From the NCBI GenBank assembly GCA_028873815.1, contig JAPPNN010000029.1, positions 41,515-105,514 of the forward strand: DNA of 64,000 nt. Reading direction: 5' to 3'. The DNA is from Gemmatimonadota bacterium. GTDB taxonomy: Bacteria; Gemmatimonadota; Gemmatimonadetes; Longimicrobiales; Gaopeijiaceae. How positions within the stretch are numbered: position 1 is the first letter of the stretch; the number at the start of each line of letters is the position of its first letter. The notes below the pieces were generated by a model. The model made no database searches and was not told where the DNA came from. It saw nothing but the letters and a program-made list of their open reading frames with translations. This document shows, one piece after another, positions 24,532-32,851 of the stretch. The translations under genes were made by a program, and so were the position numbers.

Positions 24532-25821
24532 ATGATAAGACTTGCCGGCAAGGTCCGCCGTACGGCGCTAACCACCCTGGGAGCCGCAGCGGCCGTGCTG
24601 GCCTCTGCCGCCGTGCCAGCGCCGGTGGCTTCCCAACAGCGCGGGCCCGAGACCACCACGGTCGCGACCGTCGCTCCGGTCACCGCGGTCGCGCCAGCCG
24701 CGCAGATCGCGACCCCCGCCGAGATGCAGGCCATCATCGAGGGCGTCCAGACGCCGAACCGCCAGGGACTGGACGTGCTCACGCTCGAAGAGGTCATGGA
24801 GCGGTTCGGCGTGCCCGGGATCAGCGTGGCCGTGATTCACGACTTCGAGGTGCACTGGGCGAAGGGGTACGGGATCGCGGATGTGGAGACCGGCGCGCCG
24901 GTCGACGCGGAGACGCTCTTCCAGGCGGCGTCGATCAGCAAGCCCGTGACCGCGATGGCGGCCATGGTGGCCGTGCAGGACGGCCGCTTCTCGCTCGACG
25001 ACGACATCAACGAGATCCTCACGTCGTGGCAGCTGGACGGCAACGGCTTCACGGATGGGAGGCCGGTCACGCCGCGCCTGCTCTTCAGCCACACCGCGGG
25101 CCTCGGCGACGGACACGGCTTCCCCGGCTACGATCCCGGCGTCCCGCGTCCCACTGCGGTGCAGATCCTCGACGGCGACGAGCCGTCCAACGTGGAGGCC
25201 GTGACCATCGTGCGGCCGCCGCTCTCAGCCATGCACTATTCGGGCGGCGGGACGACGATCATGCAGCTCGCGCTCACCGACGTCTTCGGCGAGTCCTTCC
25301 CGGAACTCATGCGGAAGACCGTCCTCGAGCCCGTCGGGATGACGACCAGCACCTTCGCGCAGCCGCTCCCCGCCGACCGCGACGCCAACGCGGCCCGCGC
25401 CCACGCGGGCGGCCAGGCCCTCGGCGACGCCAAGTGGCACGTCTACTCGGCCATGGCGGCGGCCGGACTTTGGACCAACGCGCGGGACCTGGCGCGCTTC
25501 GCCATCGAGGTGCAGAAGGCCGCGCGCGGCGACCCGGACCGCGTGGTCACCCGCGCCTCGGCGGCCGAGATGCTCAGCCCGGTCGGCGTGGGCGACTTTG
25601 CGGTAGGCTTCAACATCATGCGCCAGGGCGAGGGCTGGTACTTCAGCCACTCGGGCGGGAACTGGGGCTTCACCTGCTTCCTGATCGCCCACAAGGCGAA
25701 GGGCTACGGAGCCGCCGTCATGACCAACGCGTCCGGAGGCGGCCAGGTCTTCCGCGAGGTCATGGAGCGCATCCAGCGCGCATACGGCTGGGACTCGCTG
25801 GACAAGCCGACGCTGCGGTAG
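24532..25821 (+). CDS. Exported serine hydrolase, beta-lactamase class C-like
   Basis: 429 residues from the ATG at 24532, following a GTAGCAGG region 4 bases after the methyltransferase stop. A signal peptide ends near V-A-S-Q. The SxxK motif is Ser134-Ile-Ser-Lys137, the second motif is Tyr-Ser-Gly (M-H-Y-S-G-G), and a C-terminal H-S-G-G replaces the classic K-T-G. This is the beta-lactamase/esterase (PF00144) fold, which includes DD-peptidases and esterases. The substrate is unknown. It is in the same direction as the arsM-like gene but is probably independent. Confidence 0.88.
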   Translation: MIRLAGKVRRTALTTLGAAAAVLASAAVPAPVASQQRGPETTTVATVAPVTAVAPAAQIATPAEMQAIIEGVQTPNRQGLDVLTLEEVMERFGVPGISVAVIHDFEVHWAKGYGIADVETGAPVDAETLFQAASISKPVTAMAAMVAVQDGRFSLDDDINEILTSWQLDGNGFTDGRPVTPRLLFSHTAGLGDGHGFPGYDPGVPRPTAVQILDGDEPSNVEAVTIVRPPLSAMHYSGGGTTIMQLALTDVFGESFPELMRKTVLEPVGMTTSTFAQPLPADRDANAARAHAGGQALGDAKWHVYSAMAAAGLWTNARDLARFAIEVQKAARGDPDRVVTRASAAEMLSPVGVGDFAVGFNIMRQGEGWYFSHSGGNWGFTCFLIAHKAKGYGAAVMTNASGGGQVFREVMERIQRAYGWDSLDKPTLR

Positions 25822-25858
25822 CCGCGCAACATTTCCTGGTGCGGCTGCTCCGGCGGGC

Positions 25859-25966
25859 TCACCTTCGCCGGGCCGGGCGCTCAGGGTCCACGGATGTCGC
25901 GTAGGCCAGCATGGCCCTGAGCGTCGCTTGTTGTTGCAGGTCGTCGGTGACGATCTTGTCGTAATT
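25859..25966 (-). pseudogene. Remnant of a secreted M28 peptidase C-terminus
   Basis: On the minus strand a 35-codon open segment reads Y-D-K-I-V-T-D-D-L-Q-Q-Q-A-T, then L-R-A-M-L-A-Y, and ends at a stop (TCA at 25859-25861). M28 peptidases of this lineage typically have a (Y/F)D(K/R)IV(P/T)xDLQQ(A/Q) segment near the C-terminus after the last metal ligand. Upstream, the frame meets a stop at once, so only the 3' end survives. It lies next to the toxin-antitoxin pair, which suggests that part of a peptidase gene was lost when that module arrived. Similarity is from memory, so confidence is moderate. Confidence 0.45.
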
Positions 25967-25981
25967 CTATACCGTATTACT

Positions 25982-26002
25982 ATATACATTACTTATGTAG
26001 AT
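25982..26002. promoter_or_regulatory. AT-rich palindrome in antitoxin promoter
   Basis: ATATACAT and ATGTAGAT face each other across TACTT, with 7 of 8 positions paired. It overlaps a possible -10 element (TACTAT, about 16 bases from TTGTCG at 25956) and ends 21 bases before the antitoxin start. RHH antitoxins bind such dyads to repress their own operon. The surrounding 50 bases are strikingly AT-rich for this genome. Confidence 0.55.
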
Positions 26003-26023
26003 ATCTTGTGGTGGAGACAATCC

Positions 26024-26257
26024 ATGAAGGCGATTCAGGTGACGTTTGACGAGGCGCTCCTCGCCAGACTCGATCGACACGCGCTGGTTCGCGAGCGCAG
26101 TCGATCCGCGGTCCTGCGCGAGGCTGCCTCGGCTTTCCTGAAGCGGAAGGAAGCCGAGGAGATCGATCGGAAATACCGCGAGGGATACGCGGATGCCTGC
26201 GGGCTCGAACGCGAGCTGAGGGAGTGGGCGGCCCAGGCAGTGTGGCCCGAGGAATGA
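26024..26257 (+). CDS. RHH/CopG-type antitoxin
   Basis: 77 residues from the ATG at 26024. The first 45 residues show the ribbon-helix-helix pattern: an N-terminal beta strand (K-A-I-Q-V-T-F), a helix with L-L-A-R-L-D, then R-S-R-S-A-V-L-R-E-A and a third segment, followed by an acidic Glu/Arg tail that would contact the toxin. The stop overlaps the next start (ATGA). RHH proteins upstream of MazF-type toxins act as neutralising antitoxin and autorepressor. The palindrome at 25982-26002 is the likely binding site. Confidence 0.85.
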   Translation: MKAIQVTFDEALLARLDRHALVRERSRSAVLREAASAFLKRKEAEEIDRKYREGYADACGLERELREWAAQAVWPEE

Positions 26258-26580
26258 ACGGACGCCCACAAAGGGGAGAAGTCTGGCTGTACACCTTCAA
26301 GCCGCCGGACAAGAGACGCCCGGTGGTGATACTGACTCGGCAATCGGTGCTCCCGCTCCTGCGCACCGCAATGGTAGCACCGGTGACCTCCAACATCCGC
26401 GGGTTGCCAAGTGAAGTGCCGGTAGGGGTGGACGAAGGCCTGAAGCACAGCTCCGTGGTGAATGTGGATTGGGTTCAGACCGTCGAGCAGCGACTCCTTA
26501 CGCACTATGTGGGGTCACTTGGCGAGGCCAGGATGGCGGAGGTATGCCGTGCACTCTCGATCGCCACGGGATGTGACTAG
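26254..26580 (+). CDS. MazF/PemK-type toxin (endoribonuclease)
   Basis: 108 residues starting at the ATG at 26254 within the antitoxin's stop. The N-terminus R-G-E-V-W-L-Y, then K-R-R-P-V-V-I-L-T-R, V-A-P-V-T-S-N-I-R-G-L-P-S-E-V, and a C-terminal D-W-V-Q-T-V-E-Q are the strands of the MazF/PemK fold (PF02452). MazF toxins cut mRNA at short specific sequences during stress; the target sequence is unknown. Overlap with the antitoxin gives translational coupling, and the module appears intact. Confidence 0.88.
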   Translation: MNGRPQRGEVWLYTFKPPDKRRPVVILTRQSVLPLLRTAMVAPVTSNIRGLPSEVPVGVDEGLKHSSVVNVDWVQTVEQRLLTHYVGSLGEARMAEVCRALSIATGCD

Positions 26581-26599
26581 TCCGCGCGCTGCTCTGGCC

Positions 26600-27205
26600 A
26601 TGACCTGCAACCGCGTCGTGTCCTTCGCCCTGGCTACGTCCCTGGCCCTGGCCGCGTCCTTGCCGCTGGCTCCACTCCCTTGGCGCGCCGCCGCCCAGAC
26701 CATTGCCGCGGCGACCGCCCAGGATCCCTCCGAGGCGACCGCCCAGCGCTTCTTCGACGCGCTCAGCCGGCTGCGCTGGGAGCGAGTATCGGCGGAGTTG
26801 CACACCGCGGCCCTCGACGAGTTTCACCTCATCTCGCGGCAGCTCGTCGAGAGCCTGCGGGGCGACAGCATACTGATCCAGCTCTACGACGCTTCGCGCG
26901 AGGAGTGGGCTAGCTGGTCGAGCCGGGAGGTCTTCGAGCGCTCGATGGCGGGGCTCACGCGATATGCGCGTGGCCTGATGGAGTCGCAGGTCATGACCGA
27001 TTTCCGCGTTCTGGGGACGGTGCCGGAGGGTGACACGATCCGCCATGTCGTGTATCGGGAGACCACCGACCACATGGGTACGGTCATCGAGGCCGCGCCG
27101 ACGACCACGCTGGTGATCGAAGACGGCGTGTGGCGGGTGCGCGAAAACGCGGAACTCGCGGTGCTGCGGGTGGCGCTGCGCGGGATTCCGATCGGGCGGC
27201 GCTGA
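26600..27205 (+). CDS. Exported protein of unknown function
   Basis: 201 residues from the ATG at 26600, beginning with a strong signal peptide (two Leu/Ala-rich turns, cleavage near A-A-A-Q). The mature part has a helical N-terminal half with F-F-D-A-L-S-R-L-R-W and W-E-R-V-S-A-E-L, and strands near the C-terminus (T-L-V-I-E-D-G-V-W-R-V). This length and helix-then-strand pattern hint at a cystatin/NTF2-like fold, but I cannot assign it. It lies 19 bases after the toxin gene and 149 bases before the BNR gene; no operon partner is evident. Confidence 0.65.
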   Translation: MTCNRVVSFALATSLALAASLPLAPLPWRAAAQTIAAATAQDPSEATAQRFFDALSRLRWERVSAELHTAALDEFHLISRQLVESLRGDSILIQLYDASREEWASWSSREVFERSMAGLTRYARGLMESQVMTDFRVLGTVPEGDTIRHVVYRETTDHMGTVIEAAPTTTLVIEDGVWRVRENAELAVLRVALRGIPIGRR

Positions 27206-27277
27206 GCGGGCGGGGGATCCGGCGGCTCCGCGCTTCGTCGTCTGTACCCTGCCCGCGCGGCGCGATACCTTGAATCC

Positions 27278-27301
27278 GCCCGGGCGCATCCATGCCCGGG
27301 C
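27278..27301. terminator. Candidate hairpin between two secreted-protein genes
   Basis: GCCCGGGC occurs twice, separated by GCATCCAT, giving a perfect 8-bp inverted stem. It lies 72 bases after the upstream gene and 54 before the BNR gene. It may end transcription or sit in the leader of the downstream gene. No T-run follows. Confidence 0.45.
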
Positions 27302-27354
27302 AACTGCAGTGGCAAGCAACACGACAACACGCCCCAACCCGAAAGAGACCCCGC

Positions 27355-30300
27355 ATGAGAAGGCTTCTGGGCATCATGACCCTCGCCGCCGCCGCGGCCA
27401 CCAGTGCCGCCCTCTTCCCACCTGCTCCCGCCGCCGCCCAAAACGGTGCCTCCGCCTTCAGCGAGGACCTCTTCGGCAGCCTCCGCTACCGCTATGTCGG
27501 GCCCTCACGGGGCGGGCGGGTCACCGCCGTGGCCGGGCACGTGGCCCATCCGACCACCTTCTACATGGGGGCCACCGGGGGCGGCGTGTGGAAGACGACC
27601 GACAACGGCCACAGCTGGCACAACATCTCGGACGGGTACTTCGGGACGGGCTCGATCGGCGCGATACGCGTCGCGGACTCCGACCCGGACATCGTCTACG
27701 TGTCGACCGGATCGGACGGGCTGCGCAGCAACGTGATCATCGGCGACGGGGTCTACAAATCCACCGACGCCGGGGCCACATGGCGGCATGTCGGGCTGGA
27801 TGCCACCGGGAACAGTGGGGCCATCCTCATCCACCCCTACAACCCCGACCTGGTCTACGTCGCCGCCATCGGCAATCCCTTCGCGCCGAATGACGAGCGG
27901 GGGGTCTACCGCAGCAGCAACGGAGGTGCGAGCTGGGAGAACATCCTCTTCGTGTCGGACAGCACCGGCGCGGTCGACCTGGAGTTTGCGCCCGACGACC
28001 CGAACACGATCTACGCGAGCATGTGGCAGGCCGAACGCAAGCCCTGGACGATCATCTCCGGCGGCATGCAGGGCGGCGTCTTCATCTCGCGCGACGGGGG
28101 CGACAGCTGGGACCGCGCGACCGACGGGCTGCCGACCGGCCTTCGCGGCAAGTCCGACCTCGCGGTCAGCGCGGCCGATCCCGATCGCGTGTACGTGCTC
28201 ATCGAGGCGCCGGCTGATGCGGGGGGCGTCTACCGCTCCGACGACCGGGGCGCCACCTGGCGTCAGGTCACCGACTTCCAGCCGATCCGCAACCGGCCCT
28301 TCTACTACAACAACCTGGAAGGGCACCCGACCGATCCCGACATCCTCTGGGGCATGGCCGAAGGGCACTGGAAGTCCGTCGACGGGGGCGTCAGCTGGCA
28401 ATCCGAACGCACCCCGCACGGGGACAACCACGACATGTGGATCAACCCGGAGAACCCCGACATCCTGATCCAGTCCAACGACGGGGGCGCCAACGTGTCG
28501 CTGGACGGCGGCATGACGTGGTCCACGCAGTACAACCAGCCCACCGCCGAGCTGTACCAGGTGGATGTCTCCGACGACTTCCCCTACCGCCTCTACGCGG
28601 GCCAGCAGGACAACTCGACGATCTCGGTGCCCGGGCTGCCGGAGCGCTCGGAGCCCGGCGGCCCGCAATCGGCGTGGGAGGCCCACGGGGGATGCGAGAC
28701 CGGACCGGTGGTGCCCAAGCCCGGCGATCCGGACATTGTCTACGCCAACTGCAAGGGCCGTTTCGGGCTCTACAACCGGCGCACCGGGCAGGAGGCCCAG
28801 TACTACGTCGGCTTCGGGAACCTGTACGGGCACAACCCGCGCGACCTGGACTTCCGTTTCCAGCGCGTGGTGCCGATCCACGTCTCGCCTCACGACCCGA
28901 ACAAGGTCTACCACGGGTCGCAGTTCGTGCACGTGACCACCAACGGCGGCCAGCTCTGGGAGACGATCTCGCCCGACCTCACCGCCTTCACCCCCGAAAC
29001 CCAGGTCGTCTCGGGCACGCCGATCACCATCGACGTCACCGGCGAGGAGCACTTCTCGGTCCTCTACGACATCCAGGAGTCGGTGCTGGAGCCGGGCGTG
29101 ATCTGGGCGGGCGCCAACGACGGGCCCGTGCACGTCACCCGCGACAACGGCCGCAGCTGGACCGACGTGACGCCTCCCGGCATCGGCCCCTACGGCCGCG
29201 TGCAGACCATCGAGGTCTCCCACCACGACGCCGCCAAGGCCTACGTGGCGATCCTCCGCTACATGATGGGCGACTTCACCCCGCACACCTACCGCACCGA
29301 CGACTACGGCGCGACTTGGACGCGGATCACGACCGGCGACAACGGCGTGCCGAACAACCATCCGGTGCGCGTCGTGCGCGAGGATCCCGACCGCGAGGGC
29401 CTGCTCTACCTGGGCACCGAGTTCGGGATGTTCGTCTCGTTCGACGACGGCGGCTCCTGGCAGCCCTTCCAGCTGAACCTTCCGGCCACGCCCATCACGG
29501 ACATGAAGGTGGTACACGACGACCTGGTGTTGTCGACGATGGGCCGGGGCTTCTGGATCGTGGACAACCTCACGCCGCTGCACGAGCTCAGCGACCGTGT
29601 AGCCGGCGCTGACGCGCACCTTTTCGGTATCCGGGACGCGTACCGGTTGCGTTACGGCGGTGGTTTCGGCGGCTTCCGGCCGCGCAGCCCCCATGAGCCC
29701 GAGTACCCGCAGGCGGGCGCACAGATCGACTACATGCTGGCCCAGTCCCCGCAGGGCCCGGTCACGCTCGACATCGTGGCCTCGAGCGGCGAGGTCGTGC
29801 GGTCCTTCTCGAGCGAAGGCCCCGGCGAGTACACCGTCCCCGCCGAGCCGGGGATGCGCGAGTGGCGTCTGGAGCGCTTCGGGACGCCTCGGCTGCCTTC
29901 CAGCGCCGGGACCCATCGCTTCACGTGGGACCTGACCTACCCGGGCCCGTGGGACGCCAGCCCGATGCGGTCGGGGCGCGGAGGCCCGATGGTGCCGCCG
30001 GGGACGTATACCGCGCGCCTGTCGGCCGGAGACTGGAGCGCGAGCCGCACCTTCGAGGTCATGCTCGACCCGCGCGTCGTGGCCGAGGGGATCGGCGAGG
30101 ACGTGGTGATGCGCCAGGTGGAGCTGGCGCTGCAGGCGCGTGACGCGCTGAGCGAGGGCCGGCTGGCGGTGCACCGCATCAACGAGGCGCGGGAGCGGGG
30201 CGGCGGCAACCTCGCGGCCGAGATCGAGGCGATCGAGCGCGAACTCGTCACGGCGCCGATCCGCTACTCGCGTCCCATGCTCGTCGACCAGCTTCAGTAC

Positions 30301-30450
30301 CTGTACAGCAACCTCACCCGGGCCGACCAGGAGCCGGGCCAGGACGCGATCGTGCGGTACGACCAGCTGAACACGGCGCTGGAAGAGCACGTGCGGCGGC
30401 TGGAGCGGCTGCTCAGGGCGAACATCTCGGACGACGCCCTGGGGCGCTGA
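27355..30450 (+). CDS. Large secreted BNR/Asp-box beta-propeller protein (VPS10-like)
   Basis: 1031 residues. The ATG at 27355 begins a signal peptide (cleavage near A-A-A-Q). About ten Asp-box motifs (S-x-D-x-G-x-[ST]-W) are spread from residue 75 to 700, for example T-T-D-N-G-H-S-W and S-R-D-G-G-D-S-W, as in sortilin/VPS10 and BNR sialidase propellers. The C-terminal 250 residues are beta-rich with a G-T-H-R-F-T-W-D-L segment and a final helical region, resembling C-terminal sorting-type modules. No sialidase Arg triad is evident. Proteins like this are abundant in Gemmatimonadota and are probably surface proteins of unknown ligand. It ends 4 bases before the SDR gene. Confidence 0.85.
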   Translation: MRRLLGIMTLAAAAATSAALFPPAPAAAQNGASAFSEDLFGSLRYRYVGPSRGGRVTAVAGHVAHPTTFYMGATGGGVWKTTDNGHSWHNISDGYFGTGSIGAIRVADSDPDIVYVSTGSDGLRSNVIIGDGVYKSTDAGATWRHVGLDATGNSGAILIHPYNPDLVYVAAIGNPFAPNDERGVYRSSNGGASWENILFVSDSTGAVDLEFAPDDPNTIYASMWQAERKPWTIISGGMQGGVFISRDGGDSWDRATDGLPTGLRGKSDLAVSAADPDRVYVLIEAPADAGGVYRSDDRGATWRQVTDFQPIRNRPFYYNNLEGHPTDPDILWGMAEGHWKSVDGGVSWQSERTPHGDNHDMWINPENPDILIQSNDGGANVSLDGGMTWSTQYNQPTAELYQVDVSDDFPYRLYAGQQDNSTISVPGLPERSEPGGPQSAWEAHGGCETGPVVPKPGDPDIVYANCKGRFGLYNRRTGQEAQYYVGFGNLYGHNPRDLDFRFQRVVPIHVSPHDPNKVYHGSQFVHVTTNGGQLWETISPDLTAFTPETQVVSGTPITIDVTGEEHFSVLYDIQESVLEPGVIWAGANDGPVHVTRDNGRSWTDVTPPGIGPYGRVQTIEVSHHDAAKAYVAILRYMMGDFTPHTYRTDDYGATWTRITTGDNGVPNNHPVRVVREDPDREGLLYLGTEFGMFVSFDDGGSWQPFQLNLPATPITDMKVVHDDLVLSTMGRGFWIVDNLTPLHELSDRVAGADAHLFGIRDAYRLRYGGGFGGFRPRSPHEPEYPQAGAQIDYMLAQSPQGPVTLDIVASSGEVVRSFSSEGPGEYTVPAEPGMREWRLERFGTPRLPSSAGTHRFTWDLTYPGPWDASPMRSGRGGPMVPPGTYTARLSAGDWSASRTFEVMLDPRVVAEGIGEDVVMRQVELALQARDALSEGRLAVHRINEARERGGGNLAAEIEAIERELVTAPIRYSRPMLVDQLQYLYSNLTRADQEPGQDAIVRYDQLNTALEEHVRRLERLLRANISDDALGR

Positions 30451-30454
30451 CTGC

Positions 30455-31231
30455 ATGGACCTCGGACTTGCCGGCAAGGTCGCGGTCGTCACGGGCGGCA
30501 GCCGCGGCCTCGGCTTCTACAGCGCCCGGGCGCTGGCGGCGGAGGGCGCGCGGCTCGCGATCTGTGCGCGCGGGGAGGAGGGGCTGGCGGCGGCGGCGAA
30601 GACGCTGCGGGGTGATGGCGCCGAGGTGTTGACCGTTCGGTGCGACATCGCCGAGAAGGGCGGTGCGGCCGAGCTGGTCGACGCCGCGTGGGAGCGCTAC
30701 GGCGCCCTCGACGTCCTGGTCAACAACGTCGGCGGCAACCGGCGCGGCCGCTTCGAGGAGACGTCCGACGAGGACTGGCTGGACATCATCCAGCTCAACG
30801 TGCTGTCGGGCTTCCGGACCGCGCGGCTCGCGATTCCGCTGATGCGTGAGGCGGGCGGGGGGTCGATCGTGTTCATCTCATCGGTGTTCGGGCGGGAAAA
30901 GGGCGGCCCGGGGCTCTCGATCTACAACACGACCAAGACGGCGCTGATCTCGGCGGCCGGGATCATGGCGCTCGAGCTGGCCAAGGACGGGATCCGCGTG
31001 AACTGCGTGGCGCCGGGCTCGATCCAGTTCCCGGGCGGCAGCTGGGACAAGCGCGTGAAGGCCGACCCGGACGGGATGCGGGCGTTCATCAGGGCGAACC
31101 TGCCGCTGGGGCGCTTCGGGAAGGGTGAGGAGGTGGGGGATGTGGTCACGTTCCTGGCATCGGAGCGCGCGAGTTTGATCACGGGGGCGTGCGTGGCGGT
31201 GGACGGAGCGCAGGGGCGGTCGCTGGTGTGA
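30455..31231 (+). CDS. Short-chain dehydrogenase/reductase
   Basis: 258 residues. The Rossmann fold is shown by T-G-G-S-R-G-L-G near the N-terminus and N-N-V-G-G about residue 90. The catalytic residues are Ser in F-I-S-S-V-F-G and Tyr-x3-Lys in Y-N-T-T-K. The NAD(P) preference cannot be decided reliably; the Arg in A-R-G-E-E-G suggests NADP. The substrate is unknown. The start ATG at 30455 lies 4 bases after the BNR stop, so the genes are likely co-transcribed, perhaps only by read-through. Confidence 0.88.
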   Translation: MDLGLAGKVAVVTGGSRGLGFYSARALAAEGARLAICARGEEGLAAAAKTLRGDGAEVLTVRCDIAEKGGAAELVDAAWERYGALDVLVNNVGGNRRGRFEETSDEDWLDIIQLNVLSGFRTARLAIPLMREAGGGSIVFISSVFGREKGGPGLSIYNTTKTALISAAGIMALELAKDGIRVNCVAPGSIQFPGGSWDKRVKADPDGMRAFIRANLPLGRFGKGEEVGDVVTFLASERASLITGACVAVDGAQGRSLV

Positions 31232-31248
31232 GGCTTACGGCCCTCTGC

Positions 31249-31683
31249 TCAGACGCGCTGGTGGTCTGCACGCCAGTGCTCGACGGCCTGCTTTATCGAC
31301 TTCGGGTCCGTCAGTTCGCCCGCGAGGACCCGGCGGACCAAGCCGGCCAGTTCCGCGTCAGAAGCGAAGCGCAAGCCGATCAGCTGCTCCGTCGTCAACT
31401 GCCCGATTGCGCCCTTCAGTTCGTCCGGCAGAAGCCTCTCCAGCCGGAGGCGCTCCTCGAGGCGGATCACTCGGTCCTGAACGCGCGTTGAGAAGCGCCG
31501 CGCATAGAGAAGGCCGATCGCCGTACAGGCGGCGACCACGAACAGGGCCAGGGTCCCTGCGCTGAAATCGACCACGAGCAGGTAGCCGACACCCAACGTG
31601 GCGGCCGTTGAGAGGTAGCACCCCGCGAGGAACAGCAATGGAGGGCGCCTGGCGTGGTTCGCGTAGTTCTGCGGCCGGGCCAT
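31249..31683 (-). CDS. DUF6526-like small membrane protein
   Basis: 144 residues from the ATG at 31683. The N-terminus starts A-R-P-Q-N-Y-A-N-H-A-R-R-P-P and resembles the R-x-Q-N-Y-x-N-H motif of DUF6526/YenE-like proteins. Two hydrophobic helices (about 17-35 and 44-62) are followed by a basic, helical tail with R-L-E-E-R-L-R-L-E-R and L-P-D-E-L. Function is unknown. It is convergent with the SDR gene and lies directly downstream (10 bases) of the YjbQ-fusion gene on the same strand. Confidence 0.68.
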   Translation of the reverse strand: MARPQNYANHARRPPLLFLAGCYLSTAATLGVGYLLVVDFSAGTLALFVVAACTAIGLLYARRFSTRVQDRVIRLEERLRLERLLPDELKGAIGQLTTEQLIGLRFASDAELAGLVRRVLAGELTDPKSIKQAVEHWRADHQRV

Positions 31684-31693
31684 CACAGAGCCC

Positions 31694-32800
31694 CTACACG
31701 AACCTGACCAGCCTGACCTCCAACTCACGGATTGGGCGGGGCGGCGCCTTCCACTGGACCAGGATCGGGCTCTGATAGGTCCCCCAGCCGATCTCTCCGG
31801 TCCCGTCGCCCGTCCGGTCCAGCACGGGGAGGCTGAACCCGCGCTTCATGCGCAGGAAGTGCGAAACCGGCAGTGCCAGCGCCCGGTTGACCACGCGTTC
31901 CACCAGCGACTCCCGCAGGCGGGTAGTGTCCATCAGCTTGTTGAGGACCTGCAGGGCGTCGAACTGGGCGAAATTCAGGGCCTTGGCGGGCAGTGTGCGC
32001 GGGTCGCGAAGGGCGCCCGTCACGTCCCTGCCGGTCTGGGCCATGAAGCGGAAGGGATTCTTGAGAGCCTCGCGCAGGTCATGGTTCATCAGCAGCGTTT
32101 CGTACTCGTTGACGGTCAGGCCCGCGTCCTGCTCCTCGTCGGGCAGCAGCACGTCGAACCGTCCGAACGAGATGCCGTGCTTCTCGACAAGCGCTTCCAG
32201 CTCGCCGATGAAACCCAGCTCGGGGTCGCGGAGATTCTGCGCGTCGATGGGGTGTGGCGACGACTTGACGGGCACCTTGAGGCGGACGACCTCGTCCTCC
32301 CCGTCATAGGCAACTACCGTTGTGCGCCGGTGGCGGGTGCCGCCCACATGGACGCCGTCAAGCTCCACGAACCAGACGGGCTCGGGTCCGTCGAGTTCGT
32401 ATGAAGCCGAGTTCCGGAGACCCGCGCCGATGAAGGTCAGGTGGGAATCGGCGTTGAGCGGCTCGTTGGCCCGCTGCTCCTCCGTCAGCTCGGTCCGCAG
32501 GTGCATCGTGTCGTGCACATAGTCCGCGCCGGGCGGGAAAAGGTGCTGGAAGAGCTGCAGGTAGCCCTCGATTCCCTGGCCGTCGTGTTCCAGGAGCTCC
32601 GCGAGTCGCTGATCCAGATACCCGGCGGTCGTGTGGTTCGAGATGTAGAAGGACTTGGTGAAGCGGGTGAAGTCGTCTCCGAATTCCTCGCGCAACCTGC
32701 CCCGGACGTCGATCAGCTGCACCCGTGACGCCGGCTTGATCCGCAGCGTGGCCTGGAACGGACCCTTGCCGGTGCGCGTGTGCCGGTCAATGAGAATCAT
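31694..32800 (-). CDS. YjbQ/UPF0047-domain protein with long unknown C-terminal domain
   Basis: 368 residues. The N-terminal ~160 residues resemble the YjbQ (UPF0047) fold: S-N-H-T-T-A-G-Y-L near residue 55, a D-T-M-H-L-R segment, N-A-D-S-H-L-T-F-I-G-A-G near 115-125 and V-E-L-D-G-V-H-V-G-G near 145. Standalone YjbQ proteins are about 140 residues and have secondary thiamine-phosphate synthase activity. Here the domain is longer and joined to about 190 C-terminal residues rich in Arg, Leu and Glu, which I do not recognise. The start ATG at 32800 fits. The product is probably cytoplasmic. It is the first gene of a two-gene unit with the DUF6526-like gene. Confidence 0.7.
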   Translation of the reverse strand: MILIDRHTRTGKGPFQATLRIKPASRVQLIDVRGRLREEFGDDFTRFTKSFYISNHTTAGYLDQRLAELLEHDGQGIEGYLQLFQHLFPPGADYVHDTMHLRTELTEEQRANEPLNADSHLTFIGAGLRNSASYELDGPEPVWFVELDGVHVGGTRHRRTTVVAYDGEDEVVRLKVPVKSSPHPIDAQNLRDPELGFIGELEALVEKHGISFGRFDVLLPDEEQDAGLTVNEYETLLMNHDLREALKNPFRFMAQTGRDVTGALRDPRTLPAKALNFAQFDALQVLNKLMDTTRLRESLVERVVNRALALPVSHFLRMKRGFSLPVLDRTGDGTGEIGWGTYQSPILVQWKAPPRPIRELEVRLVRFV

Positions 32801-32851
32801 CCTGCTCTGTTCTCCCTGCCCGAAGTCAAGGTCGAGCCGTACGCAGACAAC

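Noticed and set aside
27505..30492. A 995-codon antisense frame under the BNR protein
   Set aside because: The plus strand has ten Asp-box motifs and a signal peptide; the antisense product has no motif.
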